From Apostichopus japonicus (taxonomy: Eukaryota; Echinodermata; Holothuroidea; Aspidochirotida; Stichopodidae): a DNA stretch of 64,000 bases. A program made the position numbers and the translations under genes. The stretch's first letter is position 1, and each line of letters opens with the position of its first letter. Of the stretch, positions 37,566 to 49,185 are shown one piece after another. The notes beneath the pieces were generated by a model. The model was not told the origin of the DNA. It saw only the letters and a program-made list of their open reading frames with translations, and made no database searches. The DNA lies in NCBI RefSeq assembly GCF_037975245.1, contig NC_092576.1, positions 22,259,611 through 22,323,610 of the forward strand. The letters run 5' to 3'.

Positions 37566-38025
37566 GATTCTCAACTGGTGTTATCTACACTTATATAACA
37601 CCACACTATAAGAAGTTTTCATTTTCAACAGTAGATCTATACTGTAAGTATTAAGGGTGTTAGCCACTGAAAATCAATGTTTGTTCTTGATCAGAGAACT
37701 CTGGGTTTGGTGTGATGACCTAACACAGAGCAAGACACATATAAAAATGGAAAACTCAACTGGATTGGATCAAAAGAAATTATAATTATGCATTACAAAC
37801 AATTTACAGCTGGTCAAAGAATTAAATGAACAACTTACAGTCGTGAGGTGCCCACCCAAAATATAAAGAAAAACACTTAATTTAAAAGTCTGTTCTGGTG
37901 AGTTGGCCTGCTGGTGACATCAAGTATTCTACGACCTCAGACCTTCCACGCCATCAGATATTCTACGACATCAGTATAGTTGAACCCAATAAATGGTATT
38001 ATGAATGTGCAATCCCAACAAAAAA

Positions 38026-38200
38026 GTATCCTTTAATTTATGAAATAGTGTTCCAGGGTATCCTTTCAGTAAAATAATGTCAATATCCTTTGTAGTAAAA
38101 TAATGTCCTTTATAAGTGATGGTGTCCTGGAATTTCCTTTATTGTAAAACAATATCCTTTATAGTAAATAGTATCCTTTATAATAAATAGTGTCCCAGAC
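38026..38200. repeat. degenerate TATCCTTTATAGTAAA tandem repeat
   Basis: About seven irregular units containing TATCCTTTATAGTAAATAGT-like sequence inside the foldback element. Confidence 0.75.
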
Positions 38201-39589
38201 TCTCAGTTGAATATCACAACTTCCATAAAATAATAAGGTCTACAGTGACTTGAACTATGTAAATTAAGGTTTTAAGCAAACTATCCAGCCATTAAACTAT
38301 CTTTCTCTTCTTTTACAACTGCCTTGCTCAGATACTCATAGCCAATTGCCAACTCCCTATACTGTACCCTCACAAAACTCCTTTGTTCCTAAAATATTTA
38401 CACACAGACCCCATTTCCCGTGAGGGCTAATTTCCAGGAAGAACAAGATAGTTGCCTAGCAACCCAGAGGAGAGAGAGTTGTTAATCAACCCTTTTGCTG
38501 CCACAAGACAACATACAAAATGTACTGTACAAATGTATAGCCCTCTGTACAGTGAGCACTGCACAGTGCACTAATAAACAAGTAAAACTATGGTACAAAA
38601 CCAAAATTAGATTTTCGATTGATAGTTTAATCATATGTTCATAATGTATAGTGTAGAGCATCCTCACATTTGTAGCATATACGTGTATGCTGTACACGTC
38701 ACTAGGTTAATGACTTTTGCAAAGTATGTTTTTATGCCGGCAATAGGACACTTCATGTTTGAAACATAAATCAAGGCAATTGCGTAAATTATGAAAATTG
38801 CTAGTATTATGTTTGCTAGTTGACAATAACTTTCCTTAAATCATGCGGCTAAATATAGGTGTTAACTTGATTATAACTAGCATAGGTCAGGCCCCTATAA
38901 GCTAGGCAACTATAACGTTAGGATATGTCTAACGTTAGTAATTGTACCATGTGGTATACCTAGTAGGGAACCGGTTTGTTAGGCCTAGCCTATACTATAG
39001 TCCTAAGTCACTAGCCTATATTTAAAGTTTCTGTTCAATTCAAATATTTATGATAAAGAGCACGTTTAAAATCAATTATAATGTTACAAGTATGTGTCAA
39101 TAATATAAAGATACTGCAAGATCACAAAGGAGGGAACTTAGCCGCGGAAATAATTTAAAATTGTTAGCAAAATCGGTTACAAATGCGATTATTCTGCGAA
39201 GCTTCTGTTGGCGTATATGGTTTGCGGATTCGGAATTTATAAATTTAGCGCTAACGCAAGGGACAAATGTCAAAGTTCAAATTTAGTCGGATCATACTAT
39301 TTTGCACTAGGAAGGCATTTTGCCTACCAATTGTTCATATCGAAGAAAAAAGTATAACATATTTTTTAAAAAATTCATTATATAGGAAATATTTCATATT
39401 TTTAATCATTGCGGTACAAAAATGTAATCGTTTAATCATAACTGTGATAAATATGACAAAGATTTATTTTACACCCCTCATAAGTTGGCTAATTAAGCAT
39501 TTTCAATATATTACGATACGGTTACTGCTTACGAACTTACATTATAATATTCTTGATAATTACGCCTAAAAATAAAAGCAGTCAACATA

Positions 39590-39905
39590 GTCCAAACCCA
39601 GTTGGGCCAGTGTGAAACCTAGTTCAACCCCAACAGGGCAAGTTCACCAGTCAACATAGTTCAAACCCACTTGGGCTAGTGTAAAAACCAGTGAAACCTA
39701 GTTGAAGCCCAACTGGATCAGTTCAAACATAGTTCAAACTCAGTTGGGCCTGAAAAAACCCAGTTGAACATTGTGTAAACCCAGTTGAACCTAGCTCATG
39801 TTCAGCATTGCCTAGTTGGAACCCAGTAAGACCCAGCTAAACACAGTTAAAAAGCAGTTGAACATAGTAGGCCCTAGTAGAACCTAATTGATTTTTTAAC
39901 TGGGT
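39590..39905. repeat. right minisatellite arm of the foldback element
   Basis: Degenerate units such as CCAGTTGAACCTAG and AACCCAGTTGGGCC, the inverse complement of the left-arm motif. It is more diverged than the left arm. Confidence 0.85.
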
Positions 39906-40140
39906 TCTACTGGAATTTCTACCAGGGATTGCAAAAATATGAAAGTGAACTTAAAGTACCATTCCAAATATTTGTCTCAAACACTGCACTTTCTTCTCTG
40001 CAAATAAGACAAATATGGAAAACCGGATCGGACTATGGAGGGGGAGGGAACTAAGAGAACTCTTTAAAAAGTTTCATCTGCTCTAACTATACCTGACAGA
40101 ATTAGTCCTTGGTAAAGACATTAAAATGATTGGATACTTT

Positions 40141-40395
40141 AAACAGACTTTTTTTAATTAAATGGGGTTAATTGACAAAGGCAAATGAATATATATTAAC
40201 TTAATGAGTTGGAAAATTTAGAACAGTGAAAAAACTTTCAGCCTCCACCAGTATTCGAACCTGGGCCTCCAGCTTTATATGCGGACACCCTAATCAACTA
40301 GGCTATGGACGCGATTGTATTTCCAGAGGTTCGAAACCGTTAAGTAAGTTCGTAATTCCACTGTAGGCGTTTGTCACCTGTATCGAATAATACTA
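40141..40395 (-). mobile_element. tRNA-derived SINE, first of a tandem pair
   Basis: On the minus strand the region 40320-40245 looks like a tRNA head: TAGCCTAGTTGATTAGGGTG (A-box region) and GGTTCGAATACTGG (B-box). The flanks (AAACAGACTTTTTTTAAT at 40141 and GTAATTCCACTGTAGGC at about 40352) recur in the second copy about 360 bp away. Confidence 0.65.
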
Positions 40396-40502
40396 GTTCT
40401 GTTTTTGGTGACATATTTGGCCTACTCTAGGAGATCAAACATGATTCTAGCCAACTCGAAGTCATTTATGATTCCTAAGGCCAGATCTCGAAAGAGACAC
40501 TT

Positions 40503-40745
40503 TAAACAGTCTTTTGTTAATGAAATGCGGGTAAACGACAACGGCAAAGTGAATATATATAAATGTAATGAGTTGGAATATTTAGAACAGTGAAAAAACT
40601 TCCAGCCTCCACCGGGATTCGAACCACCGGTATTCCAACCCGGGCCTCCTGCTTTATATGTGGACACCCTAACCAAATAGGCTATGGACGCTGATTGTAT
40701 GCCCAGAAACCGTAAAGGAAGGTCGTAATTCCACTGTAGGCTGTG
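40503..40745 (-). mobile_element. tRNA-derived SINE, second of a tandem pair
   Basis: Repeats the organisation of 40141-40395, with a short extra duplication around the B-box (ATTCGAACCACCGG then ATTCCAACCCGGG). It lies just downstream of locus B exon B4 in the minus-strand sense. Confidence 0.65.
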
Positions 40746-40893
40746 AATGTGTGAATTCGAGTTACATACGAATCACATAATGTGATTCAAAGAAAGTGAA
40801 TACGCACAATCTACCCACATAAATATTCAGATAGAAGGAAATGGTGTCAACCAAGAATAAAAGTAATTCATTTAAGGACGTGGATCGACTTAC

Positions 40894-41013
40894 TTTATGA
40901 TATGATGCGGTCTGTACGGATATGATGGTTAAACATTGTTGCAAATAGTGATCCATGTCTTTGATAACGACTTTTCCGGAACAAAGTTGACGCAGCGATT
41001 CCTTGTCTTTAAC
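40894..41013 (-). CDS. locus B exon B4, 120 nt
   Basis: On the minus strand, acceptor CGTTACCAG and donor GTAAGTCG enclose exactly 40 codons, phase 0 on both sides. It begins VKDKESLRQLCSGKVV and continues with DMDHYLQQCL. It follows B3 in phase. No counterpart was seen in locus A or C, where the W exon is followed by the 36-nt microexon, so the C-terminal tails differ between loci. No named domain; possibly a helical tail. Confidence 0.6.
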
Positions 41014-41377
41014 CTGGTAACGTAATGAATCAATAAATTTATAAGTACTGTAATGTCAGTGTTGAAATAAAGGAAAAAGGTTAATGAGAAATAGGGTCAT
41101 CCTGTAGAAATGAACGCTTAAATTGTTTACTACAATTATAAATACCATGGACAATACATAACATGAACTTTTAATTTCTATTAAAATTTTAATATTTAGT
41201 TTAAATACTATCAGCTACCAACTCCCATAGATGGAAGCTACGGTAGCATAGGATAAGAAATAAATACAAGCCAGAAAAAGAAGTATCGATACAATTTTGC
41301 CAATAACCAACTGTTTATCAAGAATAACGATAAATAGTATTTATAAATTATGACAACTAGTTCCTGAGTACACTTAC

Positions 41378-41436
41378 CTCCCACTGGCCAGATTGAACAT
41401 TTAGTAGAACTTCACTGTCTAATAGACTCCAACAGA
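41378..41436 (-). CDS. locus B 'W exon' (B3), 59 nt
   Basis: On the minus strand, acceptor TTTTCAATGTAG and donor GTAAGTGT enclose 59 nt, read with two leading bases (phase 1 in, phase 0 out): CWSLLDSEVLLNVQSGQWE. It shares the W...LN-x-Q-[ST]-G-x-W-[EQ] pattern, phase and position with A3 and C3, but is one to two codons longer. It joins B2 (phase 1 out) to B4 (phase 0 in). Confidence 0.75.
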
Positions 41437-42607
41437 CTACATTGAAAAGAATGTACATGTCCATCAGTATTCATAGACATAATATTAAATGAGATGAGTT
41501 CTTTGGGTAACAGATTAACTTAGAAGTATTTACAGTTTTTCACATTCACCTTAGTGAATATTTAATCTATGAGTCATTTCCACATAATGCTCTTTTTTGA
41601 GTTAATCAGCTTACCACTTCCATCAACCGATACACAATGCCTTTAGAATGCTTAAGACATTTATATGTTGACAACTCTACTTTAATAATTTCAATAATTG
41701 CTTGCAATCTGCAACATTTTAGTATGTGTTTATGACGGTAAGTTTAACAGTATTTTAATTAATAATATGACTTTATTGCAAGCATGGACAATTAATTTTA
41801 GAATCTACCAAACACATTACCTTGATACATTTAGGAAAAAAATGATAATTTTCTTTCATTTAAATTATCACACATATTTAGAAATTATCACACATGATTT
41901 CAAAGGTCAAACCACAGTCGTATGGATCTTTGGCAATGGAAGTCAAAATACTCAACACTGTTACATGGAAATCCATGTTAGTCTATTGTTACTAACTCGA
42001 GATATGCCTATATATGTCATTAAATGTAACCTATGTTGACTGGATGAGTCTTCATGTATTATATGTATGTGCTCAATTGAGTGCTCTGGAAAGTGGTCTT
42101 CGCAAGCTAACTAAGGCTATCATAATCTTCTTGATAATTAGTCCTTAAAATCTGATACACTTGATTAGCTTGAAATTAGAAATAAAGTCATTCACTATGT
42201 TATTGTCAGATTTACAAACTATCACCGAATGAAATAAAAAGAAAAGGAACACATGCATTTACTATTCGGAATGCTATAATGACTTGTTTAGAACATGTAC
42301 AACTGTTTGAACAAGTTTGGAAAACTAGCAACTCTAGCCACCAGAAAGATATATTGGTATTTGATTGTAAAATAGTGCAAATATTCTGAAGCAAGTTTGT
42401 AATTAAACGTTACGTTGAATTAAACTGAAAGGAAAATTGTTCTTTTGGGGGAAGAAATCTATTTCAAATGCTTCTTATGGTGAAATCAAATCATTAGAGG
42501 CAGATGGATAAGTGTACTTGTTTAATATTCATCACTGCATGGAAAAGGATAACTAAATATTATGATTCACTTCCTTATCAACTGCATTACACACAATGCT
42601 GATTTAC

Positions 42608-42684
42608 CTTTAATGTCCCTTGACCTCATGTCTCTAGGAAGTGACTCCAATGAGAAGGAGAGAGGCAATGTGCAACCGGCAAAC
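42608..42684 (-). CDS. locus B 77-nt exon (B2)
   Basis: On the minus strand, acceptor TTTCTACTCAAAAG and donor GTAAATCA enclose 77 nt, phase 2 in and phase 1 out. It starts FAGCTLPLSFSLESLP and ends DMRSRDIK. Length and phases are identical to A2 and C2, and the S[LI]P...[KR]SR[DHN][IV]K ending aligns without gaps. The acceptor AAAAG is weaker than in A2 and C2. It completes the split codon at the end of B1. Confidence 0.72.
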
Positions 42685-43234
42685 CTTTTGAGTAGAAATG
42701 AAGATATGAGTTTAACTATCGAACAGAAGAAACATAAGTGTTTCAATTTTATCAAGACACCATTAACCTTACAACTACTTGCCAATCCCCGGAGACTCCG
42801 TTATGGTAAGACACACGTTTGGCACTAGCCTATTAGAATAGAATATGCGTCACTTGACTGTTATGAAGAAAGATGTATGTTATAAGGGCATTATAAAATG
42901 CGCCATGAAGCAAGGATTACACACGCCTTCAGGTAGAATTATATATTTTTCTCAACCCTATACCGCTGACAGGTGCCCTTACATGTTATTGTTACTATTT
43001 TTACTTTATCTGCCTATATCGTAAGTCCCATGCACTTTCACCAAGGGAAAAACGACGATAAACTTCCAACAAGGGAAAATTAAAACTATGACTGTTGTTC
43101 ATGTGATAATATACTAGACACCTATGATAATAAAAGGTATAACTAATAAAAAAGCATACTGCGATGATCCTTTGCATCTATGTAGCTGCATCATTTCCTT
43201 TTAGAAAAATGCATGTTTAAATACTTAACCGAAA

Positions 43235-43261
43235 GATTCTATATATATATATATATATATA
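43235..43261. repeat. (TA)n microsatellite
   Basis: About twelve TA dinucleotides within locus B's upstream flank, followed by a GTGTGTATGTATGTATA stretch. Confidence 0.95.
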
Positions 43262-43547
43262 GATATGCGTGTGTGTATGTATGTATATATTCAGCGACTA
43301 GTTGAACACGATGATTGTTATTGGCCAGCATCAGTTTGTAAAGAAGTAATATTCTTCGAAACTAGTCTCGCAAGGATCGAAACTCTTCTCAAGGCTCTAC
43401 ATTAATTATTTGTATACTTTTTCCATTGCTATTCCGTAACACGTATAACATACATATACAATGTTTAGATGTCTAAGACGTTGCGTAAATAAATCAAACG
43501 AACATTCTAACGTTAACCAAAGTAACGTTAACCAAAGTTATACTCAC

Positions 43548-43726
43548 GACAGCTCCTTTAAGTGTTCTGAACGTAGCCTATAACTTAACATCTCCATAAC
43601 GTCTTCCTCTGTTATTATCCTAGGCTCCCCATTTACTTGCTCTGTCTCTATGTGTATCTTCTCTGCCGTCAACCATCGATGCAATCTGAGTCCAGAGTGA
43701 AGTACAATAACATCTTTCTCACACTC
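43548..43726 (-). CDS. locus B LRR exon (B1), NLR-type
   Basis: On the minus strand, acceptor TTAATATCTTTCAAG and donor GTGAGTAT enclose 179 nt, open in phase 0 in and phase 2 out. Residues include IVLHSGLRLHRWL, RIITEEDVMEMLSY and the terminal LKEL, which aligns with the LTNEELAAILSY...LKEL of A1. It is 30 nt shorter than A1. It is the most upstream exon of locus B I can see; the rest of the gene should lie further right, unless lost when the duplicated DNA at 44610 arrived. Confidence 0.72.
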
Positions 43727-44609
43727 CTTGAAAGATATTAAATATAGGAGAACATGTTGGCAATTGGAAAGTATTGCTCAAGGGCATACGTAAATATTAA
43801 TCATGGAATCTCGAACAAATCTTCATTGACTTAAGTGTGTCGCTAATACATTGTTTTTCCATACAGTTCTTGAAGATAAACCCTACTATTGTATTATAGT
43901 CGTGTTACATACTTTAATAAATTATACTTTCAAAGAGTGTTTGCGCATGTCATTAAAGCATTAACAGGAAGGATATCAGTGATGTTCTAATGTTTGATAA
44001 TGTAAATTAATATGATTAGTTAGAACAATCAGTATGGTTCATAACCTCACAGTACTGTAGCTTGTAACTCCATGTCGGGGACAGGGTGGATTGAAGACGT
44101 CAAATGTTAAATACCTCCACCATGAATCGACCATGAATATCATCAAATGATGGTAGTATTCGGTGGACTGGGATTGTTGGTTACTTACTGGTCAGTTATA
44201 TGACACTCTTGTCGCTGTGTTTCATGTAATACATGCCAATATAACTGCTAGAATTATTAAAAACTACGTTATGGTGAGTAATGGTTAATACCGATCTAGG
44301 TGTAATGCTTTTGAAATACCTTTCTCCACTAGCGTGTCACTGCAAAACAGTTGCGTGTGTTTATTGAATTTGCCTTACCACTGCGTATATACTGCATTAA
44401 ACTTAAAATTATATTTGGTTCTTGTATCAGCATGAGTACATATGGGCTGCTTAAATCAACAGCAGATTGAACTTAAAGAAAATGTTAGAGCTGGCTGGCG
44501 AGAGTCAGTTTAAAATGTCATAGAGTAGAATAGCACAATATTATAAGAATGATTTATGTAGGGTTAAGAAGCTGTACAGAATTACCATTGACCATGATCT
44601 GTATGAATA

Positions 44610-46450
44610 AAATGGAAGAGACTAATGACATTATCAGTGTAGATTTAATCTTTATTGGTCTGGATTGAAATTGTAAACATTACATTCCCTCGATGATAAC
44701 TTCACATCAGCCGAGTAATCAATCTAGTCGATTCCTTAAAGTTGGTCTTATCAGTCTACTATCATTATCATCTCAGTAATATAGCTGATCAGTTTATAAT
44801 CCTTATATCTGAGTAATATTACCGATCGGTTTACTATCATTATCATCTCAGTAATATAGCTGATTAGTTTATGATCATTCTATCTCAGTAATATTACCGA
44901 TCTGTTTACCATCATTATCATCTCAGTAATATAGCTGATCAGTTTATGATCCTTATATCTGAGTAAGATTACCGATCGGTTTACCATCATCATCATCTCA
45001 GTAATATAGCTGATTAGTTTATAATCCTTATATCTGAGTAAGATTACCGATCGGTTTACCATCATTATCATCTCAGTAATATAGCTGATTAGTTTATAAT
45101 CCTTATATCTGAGTAAGATTACCGATCGGTTTACCATCATTATCATCTCAGTAATATAGCTGATCAGTTTATAATCCTTATATCTGAGTAAGATTGCCAA
45201 TATAATATAACAGGTCTGTTGTACACTCATCCTACATACAACATGTGAAACAACTCAAATAGGAACGAATGGTGGACTACGTTAAGAAACCAAATCATGA
45301 TAGTCGAGTATTCAATGCTCAGATAATAATTCATGAGACGATGAACTGATCAGAGAACACTCAACATCAGTGACGTCATCAAAGATCATGAAATCTACGA
45401 TGATAATAGAAAAGAAAACTAGAAGTATTTGTAATTACTTTAATATAGAGTAAAATTATGGAGCTACAAGACTAGATTGTCATAACCACGTGATCACATT
45501 TACGATGTCCTATGAGTATGTCAGTTTTTGTAAACTAAGGTTTTATATGTCTGTTTTCAGCCACTTTCTTAGGTATGTTAGTTTTTAACTGTATGAAGAC
45601 TAAAGATCACTCTCTATACAAAAACATTGTGGAGGAGGAAGGTACAGTATCTATATTCTAACACCGTTTATTATGACTAGACATACACAATTATAACATT
45701 TAACAATAAATCTGTCCAAGTTTCTAAGAAATTTCAAGAATCCTTCGTTTAAGTCTGTGACACCCGACACCCGCTTTTGCATGCTCATGAAATCGAGTTC
45801 TCACTTGATAATCGATGTTAATGTTTGCCAATACATTCAGGTGGGTGATGGGGTCCCCCCCCAACAACACCACCACCATGCATTTCAAACTAACACAGCA
45901 TTGTAAAGAAGTTATAGCTCAATGTTGTGTTAAGACTCAGATATTAGACATAAGTCAAACTATGCTTCTGAAGGTATCATTGAAGTCTTAAGTGAACCCT
46001 TTCTGGAGAAGGCCCACAGACCCTCTTCCCACCCCTGAAAGCATGTTGGTTTTACCAATTCCCTGTACAAAAAAAGAACGAGTGTCTTATCTTTGGGTTG
46101 ATAACGTCTTTGATGTTATCATACTGAGCTAATATTACCCATTAGGATATTTGGATATTTTGTTATATAGCATGTTATCATATTTCAAGTAGGGTACATC
46201 TAGTCCCTACGGTTCTGTTACATTTTTGGTCTCTGACTAGTGTTAGCTTATATTTTCTTCGTTGTTATAATACACGGCCAGTGATATCCGCTGATACAGA
46301 TGTTGCTTTATTTTTAATGTATTCAGAGACTGCATGCGGACGAAAATTAAATAATACAGTAAACCTATACCTTTATCCGAGGGATTTCATATATCACTAA
46401 TCCTGGGTTATACCAGTCCCCTTGCTGTAGTACGCATAATTTACATCAAA
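44610..46450. repeat. third, partial copy of the duplicated unit
   Basis: Collinear with about 59705-61170 of copy 2 and with 17225-18150 plus 20268-20790 of copy 1. It begins just after the W-exon acceptor region and ends before the 77-nt exon region, so it carries only intron sequence. It ends about 400 bp before copy 2 starts, showing that the unit was tandemly arrayed. Confidence 0.85.
44735..45195. repeat. expanded 75-bp higher-order minisatellite
   Basis: About six tandem 75-bp units, each made of two diverged half-units of 38 and 37 bp. Because 75 is a multiple of three and no unit has a stop in one minus-strand frame, the array gives a repetitive 116-codon open frame, judged an artefact. 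The two paralogous sites have only about two units. Confidence 0.92.
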
Positions 46451-46815
46451 ACCATTGTTTAAATAAGTTTTAATCACTACGGCGCATGTATGTACCATGT
46501 ATGACTTCAATTCAATTTGTCGTTGTTCAGTTACCGTGTTTACAAGCTACAGTATTTTAGTTAAATCAACTTAAGCCCGCCCACTAATTAATATGCATAA
46601 TATCATGTTGAAATATATCACCATGTACCCGCTTTCTATCAACTTATGAATACCAAGTATAAATTAATTCTGAGTTTTGGTTGCAGAGTTCTTAGCATTA
46701 AAAGATGTTTATGTTTGACCCTGTGATCTCCTCATTATTCATGAAATGAGCACCAAAATCATTACTTCAATCCAGGTTGCCTTTGTTGAGTTATCGTGTT
46801 TACGAGCCAAGGGCA

Positions 46816-46834
46816 TCACACACACACACACACG
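46816..46834. repeat. (CA)n microsatellite near the duplication border
   Basis: About nine CA dinucleotides, about 40 bp left of the point where copy 2 homology begins. Confidence 0.9.
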
Positions 46835-46850
46835 CAATCACCATCGCATA

Positions 46851-46878
46851 GATTCCTTGAGCCTTCGGGCAAGGAATC
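46851..46878. other. 9-bp perfect hairpin at the duplication border
   Basis: GATTCCTTG and CAAGGAATC flank a 10-nt loop. Homology to copy 1 starts immediately after it. Confidence 0.7.
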
Positions 46879-47764
46879 AAAAGGTGACTTCTGTGTAAAA
46901 CAGGATTACTGAAAATTGAAGAATTGTTCACTTATCTCCGTACCCCATCCTCTTCCCTGCTGGTAACCATCAAATGTTCAATCCCAGGGGAATTCATCTT
47001 CATATCACTATGACTGAACCAATATACCACAATGCACTATCACATTGGTACCATGCAGTAAAATGTTCCAACATGTTTTAACACTGCACGGATTCACACA
47101 GAGTTTACAGTAAAACAATGTAAATCTTTAAGTTTTGTTCCAGAGTGAAAGCTGAATCATGCCTCATCATGCTGATAAATCGGTAGCATGTACTCTTAGG
47201 ATTGTAATCCCACAAAAATAAGCTGGATTTGTTGGGATTAAACATATCTTCAGTTCTCCTTGACATCCTAATAGTACAGGCTACTGATTTATAGCACGAT
47301 CTAGTTGTTATTGTGGTACAAATGATTTACAGTAGTTACTGTGTCGTCTGTTTATGTAGAGTGTAACCCTGGTCTCGTCAACTGGAGTCGCCATTTTCAA
47401 TTGAGCTGCAAGGTTTCACATTCTAATCATTATAATAAGTCATCATTCTTGACATCTATGGGATAGTTATTTTAGTTGATTCTCTTGACCTTGCTAGACG
47501 TGGGCCCTATTTCATAAAAGTTAAGAACATTCTTATCTAGGACTTAAGAAGAATAATCATTCTTAAGTCTGTAATTGTTCTTAACTTTAAGAACATTCTT
47601 ATCTTCTATTTCATAAAGCAACTTAAGAAGAATTCATTCTTATCTTTGTCCTGAAATTGTTCTTAACTTTTAGAATGATCAGGATCATTCTTAAGTATGT
47701 TCTTAAGTGTCACATGTCAGTTAGGCGGGAAATTTCAATCAAAACACATCATTGCTTATTTAGG

Positions 47765-47992
47765 TGTTTAATATGGATGCCAATGATGGCTATGTATATG
47801 GCTTTTGGGCTGCTTGAAAGAGAAAACCAACAAGCTCTACGAAGGGAAAGGGTATTTAGGGACAGAACCAACCCACTAAATCAATGGACAGACCGACAGA
47901 TGCATTCGAAGTACCGGTTCAGTAGACTAGCGTGCATCAACATCATTGATATGCTTCAAGCTGATATTTCTTTAAGCATTTGCCATACTTAA
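47765..47992 (+). pseudogene. HARBI1-like (PIF/Harbinger) transposase N-terminal fragment
   Basis: The frame holds RRERVFRDRTNPLNQWTD followed by KYRFSR and IIDMLQADI, the arrangement seen near the N-terminus of Harbinger transposase/HARBI1-like nucleases. The frame stops at 47992 and no downstream DDE catalytic segments were found on this strand, so it is a truncated remnant. Family call from motif memory, not a search. Confidence 0.7.
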
Positions 47993-48179
47993 TATATAAT
48001 AGGCTATAATAGTGGTGGGGCCTTGGGGTGTGATGGGATGGCAATCCCAGCTACTATAACAGGGGTAACTATAGAAATGTTCATTTCTGACTGGGGTGGG
48101 AGGGAGGGGGAAGGGTAGAACTACTTGCCACAAGGTTGGGGAGGGGGCAGGACCGTTATTGACGGAAAGTCGAACTGTT

Positions 48180-48430
48180 GCCCGACTTCAGACTGCCTTC
48201 CTGGGGGAGGGGTCTAATGGGGTATCCCCTCCCCTTTGAAAATTGTGTTTATATATGGGGGATTATATGCAAAATGGTGCTGTCATTTGCCCTAATTTGC
48301 ACAGATTATTTGCCCGTATCTTAGGTGTTCAGAATTTTTTTGGGGGGGGGGGGGAAGACACCCCCACCTCGTATGCCTATGTTCGGTACGTTTGTGGTTT
48401 TGTTGATACATTTGTGCCCATTACCCTCCC
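48180..48430. repeat. G/C-run-rich interspersed repeat, relative of 22200-22600
   Basis: Shares TCCTGGGGGAGGGG and CAAAATGGTGCTGTCATTTGC-type strings with the copy at 22220-22360. Located inside the Harbinger-like element, so inserted later or carried along. Confidence 0.6.
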
Positions 48431-49185
48431 TTCACAAACTAACTCATAGCTGTTTCGGCAACTAATTATAACTTGAACTACAAAAAAAATGCAGGGGCTG
48501 ATCAAGATTTTTTTGGCAGCAGGAGGTTTAGGGTTATTTGTGATACTGTCCTGGGGGAGGGATCTAAGAGTAGGGGTGTTCCCGGAACGGTTTGCAATGA
48601 CTTTGTATATATAAAACTCATTTGAAGCGAGTGAACATGGTCGACCCACTCAATAATAAAATCGTACACAAAACGCAGAATTGAAGCTGGCAACAGTGTA
48701 ATTCATCTTTAAAATCATACCAAGTTTTGTACGGTGGAGTATAAGAATTGCAAGATACAATTAGTTAAAGTTGACAAGTGAAACGTGGTATCTCTGCATG
48801 ATTTTCAGTCAATTAACTGAAACTTGCAAATACTTAGGTTATTCACAGGAATATACGAATAGTCCTAGTTGGAAAATTAGGAAATTCCGCACAACGATTT
48901 TTCAATTAAAAAAAAACATTGGGGACTCCTCTAAAAATTATACAAAAATGTTTTGTGTGCTTCACCCTCTATATAGATAGATTTTATACATAAAAATATC
49001 TAAACATTTTTTTCCTTTTTATAAACTTTTTTCCCCCCTGGTGGGGCTTCCCCCTCCCCCCCCCCGGCTGCCTCTGTCAGATTATTTGTATATTATTTTC
49101 TACATTTTTTATTTTGCAAGAAAATTTACAAATTTATATAGGATACTGGAATAGAAATTTTAAAGTGAATTTTAAAACTGTTCAA

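Larger units (their letters stand above)
37024..39927. mobile_element. 2.9-kb foldback-type element with minisatellite arms
   Basis: The outer ends are 19-bp inverted repeats with one mismatch (CCCTGGTGGAAATTCCAGT and the complement of CCCTGGTAGAAATTCCAGT). Just inside each end are tandem arrays of AACTGGGTTCAACT-type units in opposite orientation (37046-37565 and 39590-39905), so the whole can fold back. The 2-kb interior has no transposase motif. No clear target duplication (ATA left, ATT right). Confidence 0.75.

Noticed and set aside
38332-38422. Possible plus-strand exon after TTTTACAACTGCCTTGCTCAG
   Set aside because: The acceptor is good and the frame is open in phase 0 to a GTGAGG, but it lies inside the foldback element and there is nothing to link it to the 36841 exon.
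44880-45230. 116-codon minus-strand open frame with a 25-residue repeat
   Set aside because: It is a direct translation of the 75-bp minisatellite, which stays open only because the unit is a multiple of three. Paralogous sites have no such frame.
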